Assembly: GCF_000382125.1 (NCBI RefSeq)
Contig: NZ_KB907546.1
Location: forward strand, 62,001 to 126,000
Direction of reading: 5' to 3'
From: Eudoraea adriatica DSM 19308
GTDB taxonomy: Bacteria > Bacteroidota > Bacteroidia > Flavobacteriales > Flavobacteriaceae
DNA: 64,000 nucleotides
Shown: in pieces, positions 42,939 to 52,701 of the stretch
Layout of the letters: each line of letters starts with the position of its first letter
Position numbering within the stretch: position 1 is the stretch's first letter
Position numbers and translations under genes: made by a program
Notes under the pieces: model-generated
Database searches by the model: none
The model's input: the letters and a program-made list of their open reading frames with translations, nothing else
Told to the model about the DNA's origin: nothing

Positions 42939-43781
42939 TTTATTCAAAATATTTCGCCATCGGAGTCTGCGAATAAATTCACCCTCTTTTTCAGAAACCA
43001 AATAAGGAAGGTCCCTCTTTTTGGCCTGGAAATAACCTTTTAAAGTATCAAAAAATAACACCCGCTTTTTTCTTTTCCAGGCAATTTTTAGTGAGGCAAT
43101 GAAACTAATCATATAACCGTAACGCATCCGGTACATCGCTTCACCCTGAAGAAAACGTGCTCGTTTGTTATAAGAAGCGCCAAGAGGGCGTAAATGCTTT
43201 ATTTTTAATGAATCATCTGTAATTACTTTAAAGTCATTATACTGAGCCAGGAGTTCATCAACAGTATCCCAGCCTATAGAATTCCTTAATCCGCCTATAG
43301 CTTTAAAACATTCTTTTGTATAGCTTTTAAAAGCACCTCGTACGTGATCTTTATTCATCGGATGATTCAACTTCCAGGCTCCGTTCGCATCCTGTTCATA
43401 GGCAAATCCACCTAAAATACCTGCCTTTGAATCTGAATTAATAAGCTCTGAGATTTTTTCAAAGTAGTTTTCGGGCAGTATTATATCAGCATCCAGTTTT
43501 ACTATAAAATCGTACTGATCATCCAACTGCGCATATCCTTCATTAAATGCTTCCACAACTTTGGCTCCGGGCATATGAAAGGCAGACGAAGATCTGTTTA
43601 CTTTTAAAATATGCTCGTTTCCGGATACAAACTCATCTATAATAGCTTCTGTACCGTCTGCAGAATTATCATTCACAACCAAAATTTTCTTAGGCTGCAC
43701 TGTTTGTGCCAAGACAGCTCTGAGTGTCTCAGCCAGAAATAATTCTTCATTATGTGCACAGATTACAATGTAGTAAATCAC
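42930..43781 (-). CDS. family 2 glycosyltransferase
   Basis: 283 aa. N-terminal IICAHNEELFLAETLRAVLA, VVNDNSADGT, then FIVKLDADIILPENYF with the metal-binding DxD, and RGAFKSYTKECFKAIGGL. No membrane helices, so a cytoplasmic enzyme acting at the membrane face. Third in a minus-strand set with the methyltransferase and ketosynthase III. Acceptor unknown. Confidence 0.85.
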   Translation of the reverse strand: MIYYIVICAHNEELFLAETLRAVLAQTVQPKKILVVNDNSADGTEAIIDEFVSGNEHILKVNRSSSAFHMPGAKVVEAFNEGYAQLDDQYDFIVKLDADIILPENYFEKISELINSDSKAGILGGFAYEQDANGAWKLNHPMNKDHVRGAFKSYTKECFKAIGGLRNSIGWDTVDELLAQYNDFKVITDDSLKIKHLRPLGASYNKRARFLQGEAMYRMRYGYMISFIASLKIAWKRKKRVLFFDTLKGYFQAKKRDLPYLVSEKEGEFIRRLRWRNILNKLF

Positions 43782-43796
43782 TATTGTACGGTATTA

Positions 43797-44354
43797 TTAT
43801 TCTGATGCAGTAAATTCAGTGCTTTCGGGTATCTTTTTTCGCTCGGCATATACAATATAATAACGTGGCGTAAAAAGCCGTAATAAAGGCCTGAGGCCAA
43901 ATTTCTTAACAGGATTCGCCCAGCTGAATGTATCCTTTATCTCCCAACCAGCTTTTTCAAGCAACCAATTAAACTGCCAGGCTTCAAATTCATGATAGTG
44001 TCTGTCCCAGGGATCAGTTTTACTTTTGTACGCAGGGGCGAACCATAGTTTTAACGGAACACTGGCTACAATTTTATCCGCCTGTATAGCCCTTAAAATA
44101 TTATATGGTGCTAGCAAGTGTTCAAAGATTTCAAATGCAGTAACTACCCTGGCTTTCGAGTTCTGAACAAATTCGAAATCCAAATCCAAATCTTCACCAC
44201 CGGTATTTACTACGTCATATCCGTGTTGTTTCATTATTTCAGAAAATGGATTGCTTACTCCCAAATCCAATATGTTTTCTGTGGTAGTTATGTGTTTTTG
44301 AAGAAAGGCAAGCGTATTTTTATACCTTTTTACAGGAAAAGTTTTTTCATACAT
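43797..44354 (-). CDS. class I SAM-dependent methyltransferase
   Basis: 185 aa. SAM-binding strand ENILDLGVSNPFSEIM (about residues 24-39) and the acidic/hydrophobic post-loop VVTAFEIFEHLLAPYNIL. A C-terminal basic region (RPLLRLFTPRYYIV) may touch membrane or an acyl partner. 4 nt after the ketosynthase gene and 15 nt before the glycosyltransferase. Substrate unknown; association with a ketosynthase suggests a lipid or polyketide product (inference). Confidence 0.78.
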   Translation of the reverse strand: MYEKTFPVKRYKNTLAFLQKHITTTENILDLGVSNPFSEIMKQHGYDVVNTGGEDLDLDFEFVQNSKARVVTAFEIFEHLLAPYNILRAIQADKIVASVPLKLWFAPAYKSKTDPWDRHYHEFEAWQFNWLLEKAGWEIKDTFSWANPVKKFGLRPLLRLFTPRYYIVYAERKKIPESTEFTASE

Positions 44355-44358
44355 AGTT

Positions 44359-45417
44359 TCAGCATCTATGGACTATAGCGTTGATATTCATACCTGCACC
44401 AACACTGGCAAAGATAACAACATCCCCTTTTTCTATATGCTGATTTTCTATTTTTCCTGTTTTAACCATATGAAATAAAGTAGGAACGGTTGCTACAGAA
44501 CTATTTCCCATTTCATGGATATTCATTGGCATAACCCCTTCCGGCATTTCCATATTATACAATTTGTAAAAACGTTTTACAATAGCCTCATCCATTTTTT
44601 CATTTGCCTGGTGAATGAATATTTTTTTAACTTTTTCAATTGGGATACCACTTTTATTCAAACATTCTTTCATGGCGTTGGGAACGTGTTTAAGGGCAAA
44701 TTCATAAATTTTGCGACCGAACATTTTTATATATTGTGTTTTGCTTGGGCAAGATTTATTATGTGATTCACCGAAAAACAAATAATAGGCTTCTTCATTG
44801 GCATAAGTAGCAGAAACATGGGCAAGAATTTCACCAGAATTTTCCGAATCTTCAATAATACAAGCCCCGGCACCATCTGAATAAATCATTGAATCCCGAT
44901 CGTGCTGATCAACTACCCTGGAAAGTGTTTCCGCCCCAATTACAAGACATCTTTTGGCCATACCGCTTTTGATAAAGGCATTCGCCTGAATCACTCCTTC
45001 AATCCAACCCGGACAACCAAAAAGCATATCATATGCAACGCAGTTGGGGTTTTTAATTTTTAGAAGATGCTTTACCCTCGTGGCTAAACTCGGAACCGTG
45101 TCGCTCTGAGATTGCCCATGGCTAACATTCCCGAAATTGTGGGCGAAAATGATATAATCCAGCTCTTCAGCATCAATCCCTGCATCTTCAATGGCTTCAA
45201 GGGCAGCAAAGAATCCCAGGTCTGAGGTATTAAGTTCTTTATCTGCGTACCTTCTTTCATCAATCCCGGTTATTGCCTTAAACTTTTCTATAATAACCTC
45301 ATTGGAATAAGGAAATGGATTGCCTTCGTCAGTAAGAAAATTGTGTTGCTCAAAATCCGTATTTTGAGAGGTAATTGAGGGGATATAACACCCTGTGCCG
45401 CTAATTCCAATTCGCAT
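44359..45417 (-). CDS. ketoacyl-ACP synthase III family protein
   Basis: 352 aa, FabH-type thiolase fold. Catalytic Cys in MLFGCPGWIEG, His in KIFIHQANEKMDE and Asn in EMGNSSVATVPTLF, so the Cys-His-Asn triad is complete. Length exceeds typical FabH (about 320), and the MRIGISGTGCYIP start is typical of FabH-like proteins of secondary pathways. Could begin acyl chains for a special lipid or pigment. Not the housekeeping FabH by context, since no fab genes are adjacent. Confidence 0.86.
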   Translation of the reverse strand: MRIGISGTGCYIPSITSQNTDFEQHNFLTDEGNPFPYSNEVIIEKFKAITGIDERRYADKELNTSDLGFFAALEAIEDAGIDAEELDYIIFAHNFGNVSHGQSQSDTVPSLATRVKHLLKIKNPNCVAYDMLFGCPGWIEGVIQANAFIKSGMAKRCLVIGAETLSRVVDQHDRDSMIYSDGAGACIIEDSENSGEILAHVSATYANEEAYYLFFGESHNKSCPSKTQYIKMFGRKIYEFALKHVPNAMKECLNKSGIPIEKVKKIFIHQANEKMDEAIVKRFYKLYNMEMPEGVMPMNIHEMGNSSVATVPTLFHMVKTGKIENQHIEKGDVVIFASVGAGMNINAIVHRC

Positions 45418-45577
45418 CTTTGTTAGATTTGAGTAAATTTTTTACAATCTAAAAAAAAAATGAACTGTGCTATGCGTGCATAATAATTAAATACGATGTT
45501 CAGAAGAAACAAACAAGAATGTTACTGTTTGTTCAAGTCTCAAGCAGTCCTTCAAACCCCTGTTTATAAGTAAAAAG

Positions 45578-48430
45578 TTATACTACCATATATTCTTCAA
45601 TGGGTATGCAGGTACAGATTAAATTACGATCTCCATAAGCTTCATCAACTCTTCTGACACTAGGCCAGAATTTATTTTCACCAACATAAGGCAATGGAAA
45701 TGCAGCCTCCTGTCTGGAATATGGAAATTCCCATGCATCATTGGTTACCATATGAAGAGTATGGGGTGCGTTTTTCAATAAATTATCGGGTTCTTTGGCA
45801 GAGGACTTATCAATTTCTGCCCTAATCGCTATCATAGCATCACAAAAACGATCTAGTTCATCGAGATTTTCACTTTCCGTTGGCTCTATCATTAAGGTTC
45901 CGGCTACAGGAAAGGATACCGTTGGGGCATGAAAGCCATAGTCCATTAAACGTTTGGCAATATCGGTTACTTCTATTCCATGTACCTTAAATGGCCTGCA
46001 ATCTATGATCATTTCATGAGCTGCCCGTCCTTTTTCCCCGGTATATAGAACATCAAATTTCCCACTCAATCTGTTCTTTATGTAGTTTGCATTAAGAATG
46101 GCAATTTTTGTAGAATTGGTTAATCCGGATGCTCCTAACATCTTAATATAACCGTAAGAAATTAAACATACCAAAGAACTACCCCATGGAGCTCCGGAAA
46201 TTGCACTGATTGCTTTTTCGCCACCTGTTTTTATAACAGGATTACCCGGAAGAAAAGGCAACAACTGTTCTGCAACACAAATTGGCCCTACCCCAGGGCC
46301 ACCACCACCGTGAGGTATAGCAAAAGTCTTATGAAGGTTTAGATGGCACACATCAGCTCCTATGGTTGCCGGATTTGTTAATCCTACCTGCGCATTCATA
46401 TTGGCGCCGTCCATATAAACCTGTCCGCCATGGTCGTGAATTAACTGTGTTATTTTTTTTATGGAGGATTCAAAAACTCCATGCGTCGAAGGATAGGTAA
46501 CCATTAATGCAGCCAGATTATCGGAATGTATTTCTACTTTATCCTGCAGGTCTGCCATATCTATATTTCCCCGATCATCTGTTTTGGTTACAACCACCTT
46601 CATTCCTGCCATTACGGCGGAAGCAGGATTAGTGCCATGTGCCGATGCGGGAATAATACAAATATTTCTGTGGATATCACCTCTGGATTCATGATATGCC
46701 CTAATGGTCATTAAACCCGCATATTCGCCCTGCGCCCCGGAATTGGGTTGCAAAGAGGTGCCGGCGAAACCTGTTATTTCTGTTAAATCTCTCTCTAATT
46801 CCCGGAGGACTATTTGATAACCTTCTGCCTGATCTATAGGAACAAACGGATGAATATTGCCCCAGGCCGGCATGCTTAAGGGAAGCATTTGGCTGGCGGC
46901 ATTCAATTTCATAGTACATGAGCCTAATGCAATCATGGAATGATTTAGAGCTAAATCCTTTCGCTCTAATTTTTTAAGATAACGCATCAATTCTGTCTCA
47001 GAATGGTAAGAATTAAAAACCTCGTTTTCCAGGAAAGGGGTGCTGCGCAATAACGAATAAGGAATAACATCCTTTATTTCGGTAGCAATAGTGTTAAGCT
47101 TATTCGATTCACTCAATTCATTAAAACAACTGGTAATTAGTTTTATGTCATCCCGGCTTGTCGCCTCATTGACAGATATCGAAACTGTATTTGTATCAAT
47201 AAAATTAAAGTTAATACCTTTCTTTTCAGCAATAGATTTTAAGGAACCGGTGTTCGGAACCAGAACTTTAATTGTATCAAAGAATGAGGTGTTCAACTGT
47301 TTAAAGCCCTGTTTTTCTAATAGCTGACTTAATAACCTGGCATTGTAATGAACTTTGTTTGCAATAGACTCCAATCCTTTTGGACCATGATATACGGCGT
47401 AGGCCCCTGCCATTACAGCCAGCAAAACCTGTGCCGTACAAATATTAGAAGTGGCTTTGTCCCTTTTAATATGCTGTTCTCTGGTTTGTAAAGCCATACG
47501 CAATGCCGGGTTGCCATCGGTATCTTTTGTAAGCCCTATAATCCTTCCGGGAATATTTCTTTTGAATGCTTCCCGGGTCGCAAAAAATGCGGCATGCGGG
47601 CCCCCATAGCCCAAAGGAATTCCAAATCTTTGCGTTGTTCCAACAACTACATCTACGCCAATTTCGCCAGGTGGGGTTAATAAAACCAAACTAAGTATGT
47701 CTGTAGCTACTGCTACTTTCATCTCTTTCTCCTTCGCTTTTTGAACGAAACTTCTATAGTCGCATACCTGACCATATTTCCCCGGGTATTGCAGTAAAGC
47801 TCCATAAAAGCCCTCATCAAATTCAAATGTTTCATGATCACCAATGACCAATTCAATTCCAAGCGGTTTAGATCTGGTCTGCAATAATGACAGGGTCTGC
47901 GGCATTACTTCATTGGATACAAAAAATTTTACAACCTCATTTTTCTTTTGTTCCCTGGGCCTTACATCATAAAGCATGGTCATAGCTTCAGCAGCTGCGG
48001 TACTTTCATCTAAAAGAGAAGCATTGGATAGCTCCATAGAGGTAAGATCGCAAATCATAGTTTGAAAATTTAACAGGGCTTCTAATCTACCTTGCGCAAT
48101 TTCTGCCTGATATGGGGTATATGCTGTATACCATCCCGGATTTTCAAGAATGTTCCTTTTAATAACGGATGGCGTAATACATTCGTTGTATCCCAGACCG
48201 ATATAGGTTTTGAATACCTTATTTTTTTCGGAAAGTGCATTTATATGCGACAAGAATTCATGTTCGCTCATTTCCTTGCTTAGATCTAAAGGCTTTTTAA
48301 GTTTTATTTCACCCGGAATAGTCTCGTCTATTAACTGATCTATACTTTCCACGCCAATGGTTTGAAGCATTTTAGGCAGATCATCTTTACGTATTCCTAT
48401 GTGTCTTGAAGCAAACAGGTCAGTCACCAT
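45578..48430 (-). CDS. gcvP: glycine dehydrogenase (decarboxylating), P-protein
   Basis: 950 aa from the ATG at 48430 (MVTDLFASRHIGIRKDDL); 12 extra upstream residues overlap the promoter. Fused alpha and beta halves; PLP-binding lysine in CHLNLHKTFAIPHGGGGPG (about residue 700). Normal full-length P-protein, first step of the glycine cleavage system, producing CO2 and aminomethyl-lipoyl H-protein. gcvT and gcvH are not adjacent. No riboswitch-sized leader is present. Confidence 0.97.
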   Translation of the reverse strand: MVTDLFASRHIGIRKDDLPKMLQTIGVESIDQLIDETIPGEIKLKKPLDLSKEMSEHEFLSHINALSEKNKVFKTYIGLGYNECITPSVIKRNILENPGWYTAYTPYQAEIAQGRLEALLNFQTMICDLTSMELSNASLLDESTAAAEAMTMLYDVRPREQKKNEVVKFFVSNEVMPQTLSLLQTRSKPLGIELVIGDHETFEFDEGFYGALLQYPGKYGQVCDYRSFVQKAKEKEMKVAVATDILSLVLLTPPGEIGVDVVVGTTQRFGIPLGYGGPHAAFFATREAFKRNIPGRIIGLTKDTDGNPALRMALQTREQHIKRDKATSNICTAQVLLAVMAGAYAVYHGPKGLESIANKVHYNARLLSQLLEKQGFKQLNTSFFDTIKVLVPNTGSLKSIAEKKGINFNFIDTNTVSISVNEATSRDDIKLITSCFNELSESNKLNTIATEIKDVIPYSLLRSTPFLENEVFNSYHSETELMRYLKKLERKDLALNHSMIALGSCTMKLNAASQMLPLSMPAWGNIHPFVPIDQAEGYQIVLRELERDLTEITGFAGTSLQPNSGAQGEYAGLMTIRAYHESRGDIHRNICIIPASAHGTNPASAVMAGMKVVVTKTDDRGNIDMADLQDKVEIHSDNLAALMVTYPSTHGVFESSIKKITQLIHDHGGQVYMDGANMNAQVGLTNPATIGADVCHLNLHKTFAIPHGGGGPGVGPICVAEQLLPFLPGNPVIKTGGEKAISAISGAPWGSSLVCLISYGYIKMLGASGLTNSTKIAILNANYIKNRLSGKFDVLYTGEKGRAAHEMIIDCRPFKVHGIEVTDIAKRLMDYGFHAPTVSFPVAGTLMIEPTESENLDELDRFCDAMIAIRAEIDKSSAKEPDNLLKNAPHTLHMVTNDAWEFPYSRQEAAFPLPYVGENKFWPSVRRVDEAYGDRNLICTCIPIEEYMVV

Positions 48431-48463
48431 AATACCGAATTTTATAGCTAAAATAATAGTGAA

Positions 48464-48471
48464 CAAAATTA
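48464..48471 (-). promoter_or_regulatory. candidate -7 element for gcvP
   Basis: Minus-strand TAATTTTG, full match to TAnnTTTG, 33 nt before the start codon. No clear -33 element. Leader about 27 nt. Confidence 0.35.
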
Positions 48472-48568
48472 GGAATTAATTCTTGTAAAATTGGCTAATT
48501 CATGGAGCTGTAGCCTAAAGTTTTTAACCAAAAGGATACGTTATGAACAGTTTGGTTATTTTTGTTTA

Positions 48569-49393
48569 ATGGGTTGGTTGGGCCGTATTTTTGGTTTTTA
48601 TCTGGATGCCAGCATTCATGTTGCGTTTGCGGTGGTAAGTCTGCTGATGACAACTAATATTTTCTTAAACATTTTACCGGAACAGCATCTGATTCTTTTC
48701 GTTTTTTTTGGAACTGTTCCAAGTTATAATTTCATTAAATACGGAACAAAAGCCAAAAAGTATATCCTGGTAAAAAATAGCTACCACCGGCAAATACAGA
48801 TTTTCAGCTTTGTTTTTTTAGCCCTTGCAGGATATCACTTCTTTTTTCTGAGCCACAAAGTCTGGCTCATATGCATTGTTTTGGCTTTGCTCGCAGGATT
48901 GTATGCATTGCCGGTTTCTGCCAGGCACAAGAATTTGAGGAATTCAGGTATTGTCAAAGTACTGCTGGTAGCTCTTGTTTGGACGGGAACTACGGTGGGA
49001 ATCCCAATAATATCCTCGGCTTTAGCATTTTCATGGGACATTGGGCTTCTGGTTCTACAACAATTTATTTTGATTCTTATATTGCTAATTCCATTTGAAA
49101 TACGAGATCTTGAATGTGATGAATTGAACCTTCAGACTATACCGCAGCGAATTGGAGTTTCAAAAACCAAAACCCTCGGAGCTTTCTTATCTGTTATTTT
49201 CCTGTTGTTAACTTTTCTCAAGGACGATCTAAGTCGGATGGAAATTATTGGCAGGACATTACTTTTTTTGATTTTATGTGTTATGCTCCTATTTACCCAT
49301 AGAAATCAATCTAAATATTTTGCTTCATTTTTTGTGGAAGCTATTCCTATTGGCTGGTTGGGAATATTAGTTGTCCTGGAGAATTATTTTTAG
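48569..49393 (+). CDS. UbiA-like membrane protein, degenerate active site
   Basis: 274 aa from the ATG at 48569; 26 further codons are open to a TTG at 48491. Eight or nine membrane helices. The second prenyltransferase motif is recognisable (EIRDLECDELNLQTIPQRIG, about residues 175-194). The first NDxxDxxxD region is reduced to PSYNFIKYGTKAKK, without aspartates. It may be a structural or non-prenyl-transferring relative of UbiA. Stop codons of this gene and the convergent zinc-finger gene overlap. Confidence 0.7.
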   Translation: MGWLGRIFGFYLDASIHVAFAVVSLLMTTNIFLNILPEQHLILFVFFGTVPSYNFIKYGTKAKKYILVKNSYHRQIQIFSFVFLALAGYHFFFLSHKVWLICIVLALLAGLYALPVSARHKNLRNSGIVKVLLVALVWTGTTVGIPIISSALAFSWDIGLLVLQQFILILILLIPFEIRDLECDELNLQTIPQRIGVSKTKTLGAFLSVIFLLLTFLKDDLSRMEIIGRTLLFLILCVMLLFTHRNQSKYFASFFVEAIPIGWLGILVVLENYF

Positions 49394-49617
49394 CTACTGC
49401 GTTCAATCGTTTCCTTCATTTTTATCTTTTCCTGTTCTGAAAGGATTTGTAAATCGGCCTTATTGCAAAGAATGGTTAGTTTTCTGTTTTTCCTGGAAAA
49501 TGAAGAACAGGCTTTACAAAACATCAGGTGCAGACTTAGCTTGATTTGTTCAAGAAGAGAAGCTTCCTGATATTGTTTTTTATTGCAAATTGTGCTTGCT
49601 TGCTCGCAGTTAATCAT
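49390..49617 (-). CDS. short anti-sigma-like zinc-finger protein
   Basis: 75 aa. Cys/His pattern NCEQASTICNKK with HLMFCKAC (His-x3-Cys-x2-Cys), a reduced zinc-containing anti-sigma domain (ASD, zf-HC2 type) without a membrane helix. It overlaps the sigma gene by 4 nt (ATGA), so is translationally coupled to it. Most likely a soluble anti-sigma factor, possibly redox-sensitive through the zinc cysteines (inference). Confidence 0.65.
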   Translation of the reverse strand: MINCEQASTICNKKQYQEASLLEQIKLSLHLMFCKACSSFSRKNRKLTILCNKADLQILSEQEKIKMKETIERSS

Positions 49618-50174
49618 AATTTAAACCAATTTTCATTAAGACAACCCATAAGGCTTGTTCTGGCTCTATGCACCATTACCCATAGGTTAGACGGATTTAT
49701 TCCCAGCTCATTACATATATCTTCAGTACTCAATCCGCGAATCGTTTTCATAACAAATACTGCAGACTGCTTTTTGGGCAGCTTAGAAATGCATTCCTGT
49801 ATAGCCTGTCCCAATTCCTCATTTTCTATTTCATCATTTTCAAGGGTGCTAAAAGGATCTGCTACATTTTCTTCTAACCAGTCTCCGGCTGAATCACTTT
49901 GGTTACTATAAGTAATGCGAACCTCGGCTTTGCCTTTCTTTGAATTTATTTTTCGATAGTAGTCAATAACTTTACGCTTCAAAATGGCTATAAGCCAGGT
50001 ACGCTCTGCTGCAGCTCCCTGAAAATTTTTAGCGGATTTTAGTCCGGCAAGGAATGTTTCCTGCACTAAATCCTTGGCGATCTCCGCATCACTCACCCGT
50101 GCCACAGCATAGTTGAACAGATAGTCGGCATATTGGTCGACCCATGAATCAGGATTTAGCTTATTTTCCGTCAT
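49614..50174 (-). CDS. ECF-type sigma-70 family factor
   Basis: 186 aa from the ATG at 50174; an upstream start is open to 50195. Region 2 (LFNYAVARVSDAEIAKDLVQETFL, about 18-41) and region 4 (LPKKQSAVFVMKTIRGLSTEDICNELGI, about 128-156, helix-turn-helix) are clear, with a long acidic linker (about 85-120). No FecR-type anti-sigma or SusC partner is nearby; the partner is the small zinc-finger protein. Confidence 0.9.
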   Translation of the reverse strand: MTENKLNPDSWVDQYADYLFNYAVARVSDAEIAKDLVQETFLAGLKSAKNFQGAAAERTWLIAILKRKVIDYYRKINSKKGKAEVRITYSNQSDSAGDWLEENVADPFSTLENDEIENEELGQAIQECISKLPKKQSAVFVMKTIRGLSTEDICNELGINPSNLWVMVHRARTSLMGCLNENWFKL

Positions 50175-50247
50175 TTTGTTACTTATGGAAACCAAAAATA
50201 AATTATTTTTAATGAAAATATTGAAATTAAATATAAACCACCCAATT

Positions 50248-50601
50248 ATGAGAAATATCGGTTATCTCTTTCTTTTGTTAGTAGTTCAAATAAGCTGCAC
50301 CCAAACCAAATCCATGTCAATCAATGAATTGACACCTGAGGATGTCGAAAATGCCGTCCTGATCGATGTTCGTACCCCGGAGGAGTACGCTGAGGGTCAT
50401 TTGGATAATGCAGTTAATATTAATTGGTATGATGAGGATTTTATCGATCAATTCAAGACAATAGAAAAAGACAAAACCATTTATGTTTACTGCAAAAAAG
50501 GAGGCCGTAGTTCAAGTGCAGCAGAGTTTCTCACTTCCTCGGGCTATAATAATGTAATAGATCTTTTGGGAGGCTATGATGCACTGGAGGAAAAAAATTA
50601 A
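50248..50601 (+). CDS. rhodanese-domain lipoprotein
   Basis: 117 aa from the ATG at 50248, which begins a lipoprotein signal (IGYLFLLLVVQISC); the 24-residue upstream extension lacks signal features. A single rhodanese domain: DVRTPEEYAEGHLDNAVNI and the active-site YCKKGGRSSSAAEFL with the catalytic Cys and CxxGGR loop. Periplasmic sulfur-transfer or phosphatase-like relay; substrate unknown. Divergent from the sigma gene by 73 nt. Confidence 0.88.
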   Translation: MRNIGYLFLLLVVQISCTQTKSMSINELTPEDVENAVLIDVRTPEEYAEGHLDNAVNINWYDEDFIDQFKTIEKDKTIYVYCKKGGRSSSAAEFLTSSGYNNVIDLLGGYDALEEKN

Positions 50602-50602
50602 A

Positions 50603-52630
50603 CTAAGCCGTCTTTTTCAATAATCCCGCGCGCTCTAAAAGTGCTTCTATTTTAGGCTCCCTGCCTCTAAAGCGCTTGTAGAGCACCATTGGTTTTTCAG
50701 TTCCTCCTTTGGAAAGGATATGATTCCTGAACTTTTCTGCTACTTCCCTGTTAAAAATTCCTTTTTCTTTAAAATAATCAAAGGCGTCTGCATCTAAAAC
50801 TTCAGCCCATTTGTAACTGTAATAGCCGGCGGAATACCCGCCTTGAAAAATGTGGGCAAAAGATACGCTCATACAGGTCTCAGGGTTAATTGGGTAAAGC
50901 ATAGTGTCCTTAAAAGCATTTACCTCGTGCTTCTTCACGTCTGAAATGCCAGAGGGGTCAGACGCATGCCATGACATATCGAGGAAACTAAAACTTAGTT
51001 GACGCATTGTGGCCATGCCCTCCTGAAATGTTGCAGATTTTTTTATGCTTTCAACGTATGCCATAGGGATAGGTTCTTCCGTCTCATAGTGCCTTGCAAA
51101 TAGTTCGAGGGCTTCCTTTTCATAGCACCAGTTTTCAAAAATTTGACTGGGTAACTCAACAAAATCCCAATATACGGAAGTACCCGATAAGCTTGGATAA
51201 CTTGTATCGGCAAGAATCCCATGGAGGGCGTGCCCGAACTCATGGAATAGCGTTGTAACTTCATTGAAAGTTAACAGTGAAGGTTTCTTTTCAGTAGATC
51301 TGGTAAAATTGCAAACGTTGGAAATATGCGGTCTTTCGTTCTTGTTTTTCAATTTGTACTGCGGCTTAAAAGAAGTCATCCAGGCACCGGCCCTTTTCCC
51401 CTCTCTGGGATGAAAATCAGCATAGAACAAGGATACAAATTTCTTGTCGCGGTCATAAATTCTATAGGTTTTGACCTCAGGATGATACTTGTCTACATCA
51501 ATTACTTCTTCAAACGACAATCCGTATAGCCTTTCGGTGATGGTAAACACACCTTCGATAACATTTTCCAGCTTAAAGTAAGGCTTAAGCTTTTCATCGT
51601 CAAGGTTAAAGAGTTTTTGCTTTAATTTTTCCGAATAATAGGACCCGTCCCAGGTCTGTAGCTGCTCAATTCCGTCTAATTCTTTTGCAAATTCCGATAA
51701 TTCCTTAAATTCCTCTTTTGCCGCAGGCTTTGCCTTTAACAACATTTCTTTTAAAAAATCATATACCTTTTCGGGGGTTTCGGCCATTCGTTCTTCCAGG
51801 ATGAAATCTGCATGACTTTTATAGCCTAATAAACGGGCTCTTTCATATCGCAGATTGGCTATTCTGATCACATTGGCCTGATTGTCCAATTCATCATTGT
51901 GGAAACCCCTGCTTCCAAAAGCGATTGTCAACTCTTTTCTAAGTGCTCTGTTGCGCGCATATTTCATAAATGGAATATAACTTGGGTAATCCAAAGTAAT
52001 AAGCCATCCTTTTTTTCCTTTATTTTTTGCTAACTGCGCAGCAGCATCTTTTGCACTTTCCGGAAGTCCTTCAAGGTCATCCTCATTGGTAAGGTGCATT
52101 TGGTATTTATTGGTTTCCTTTAAGATGTTCTCACCAAATTTTAATTTTAATGTCGCAAGTGATGCATCTATCTCCCTAAGTCGTTTTTTTTCTTCTTCCT
52201 GGAGGTTAGCACCATTTCTGCTAAAATTTTTATACTTTTTATCTAGTAAGGTGTTTTGTTCTTCTGTCAGGGAATACGTATCTTTTTTTTCAAAGACCTT
52301 TTGCACTTTTCTGAATAATTTTTCATTTAAAATTATATCATTAGTAAACTCAGACAGCAAGGGTGATATTTCCCTGGCAATCTCCTGGATGCTATCATTT
52401 GTTTCGGCAGAATTTAAATTAAAAAACAAACTGGCTATTCGATCTAATTGCTGGCCTGAAAATTCTAAAGCTTCAATAGTATTTTCAAATGTGGGCTCTT
52501 CTTCAGAATTGGCTATGTCATCTATTTCTTTGCGGGCATTTTCTATGGCCTGGAGAAATGCAGGCATAAAATGTTCACTTTTAATCTTTGTGAAGGGAGC
52601 GGTATCAAATGGAGTTAATAAAGGATTCAT
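50603..52630 (-). CDS. M3 family oligopeptidase
   Basis: 675 aa. Zinc motif HEFGHALHG (about residue 463) with the second Glu about 25 residues later (FVELPSQIFENW). The layout (long helical N-terminal half, catalytic C-terminal half) matches the Dcp/oligopeptidase A branch of M3. No signal peptide, so cytoplasmic peptide degradation. The start at 52630 gives MNPLLTPFDTAPFTKIK, a common N-terminus for this branch. Confidence 0.93.
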   Translation of the reverse strand: MNPLLTPFDTAPFTKIKSEHFMPAFLQAIENARKEIDDIANSEEEPTFENTIEALEFSGQQLDRIASLFFNLNSAETNDSIQEIAREISPLLSEFTNDIILNEKLFRKVQKVFEKKDTYSLTEEQNTLLDKKYKNFSRNGANLQEEEKKRLREIDASLATLKLKFGENILKETNKYQMHLTNEDDLEGLPESAKDAAAQLAKNKGKKGWLITLDYPSYIPFMKYARNRALRKELTIAFGSRGFHNDELDNQANVIRIANLRYERARLLGYKSHADFILEERMAETPEKVYDFLKEMLLKAKPAAKEEFKELSEFAKELDGIEQLQTWDGSYYSEKLKQKLFNLDDEKLKPYFKLENVIEGVFTITERLYGLSFEEVIDVDKYHPEVKTYRIYDRDKKFVSLFYADFHPREGKRAGAWMTSFKPQYKLKNKNERPHISNVCNFTRSTEKKPSLLTFNEVTTLFHEFGHALHGILADTSYPSLSGTSVYWDFVELPSQIFENWCYEKEALELFARHYETEEPIPMAYVESIKKSATFQEGMATMRQLSFSFLDMSWHASDPSGISDVKKHEVNAFKDTMLYPINPETCMSVSFAHIFQGGYSAGYYSYKWAEVLDADAFDYFKEKGIFNREVAEKFRNHILSKGGTEKPMVLYKRFRGREPKIEALLERAGLLKKTA

Positions 52631-52701
52631 TGCAGACAGGCGTTTATTGCTTTGTTATAACTGAAAATTTATAATAAGGAAGACAACAATTCTTTAGTAT
52701 T

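Noticed and set aside
45508-45533. AACAAAC/GTTTGTT hairpin between gcvP and ketosynthase III
   Set aside because: AT-rich 7-bp stem without T-run on either side.
48431-48490. glycine riboswitch upstream of gcvP
   Set aside because: The leader is too short and has no riboswitch-like stems.
52086-52664. 192-aa plus-strand frame opposite the M3 peptidase
   Set aside because: Low-complexity Ser/Phe/Leu translation of a clear gene's opposite strand.
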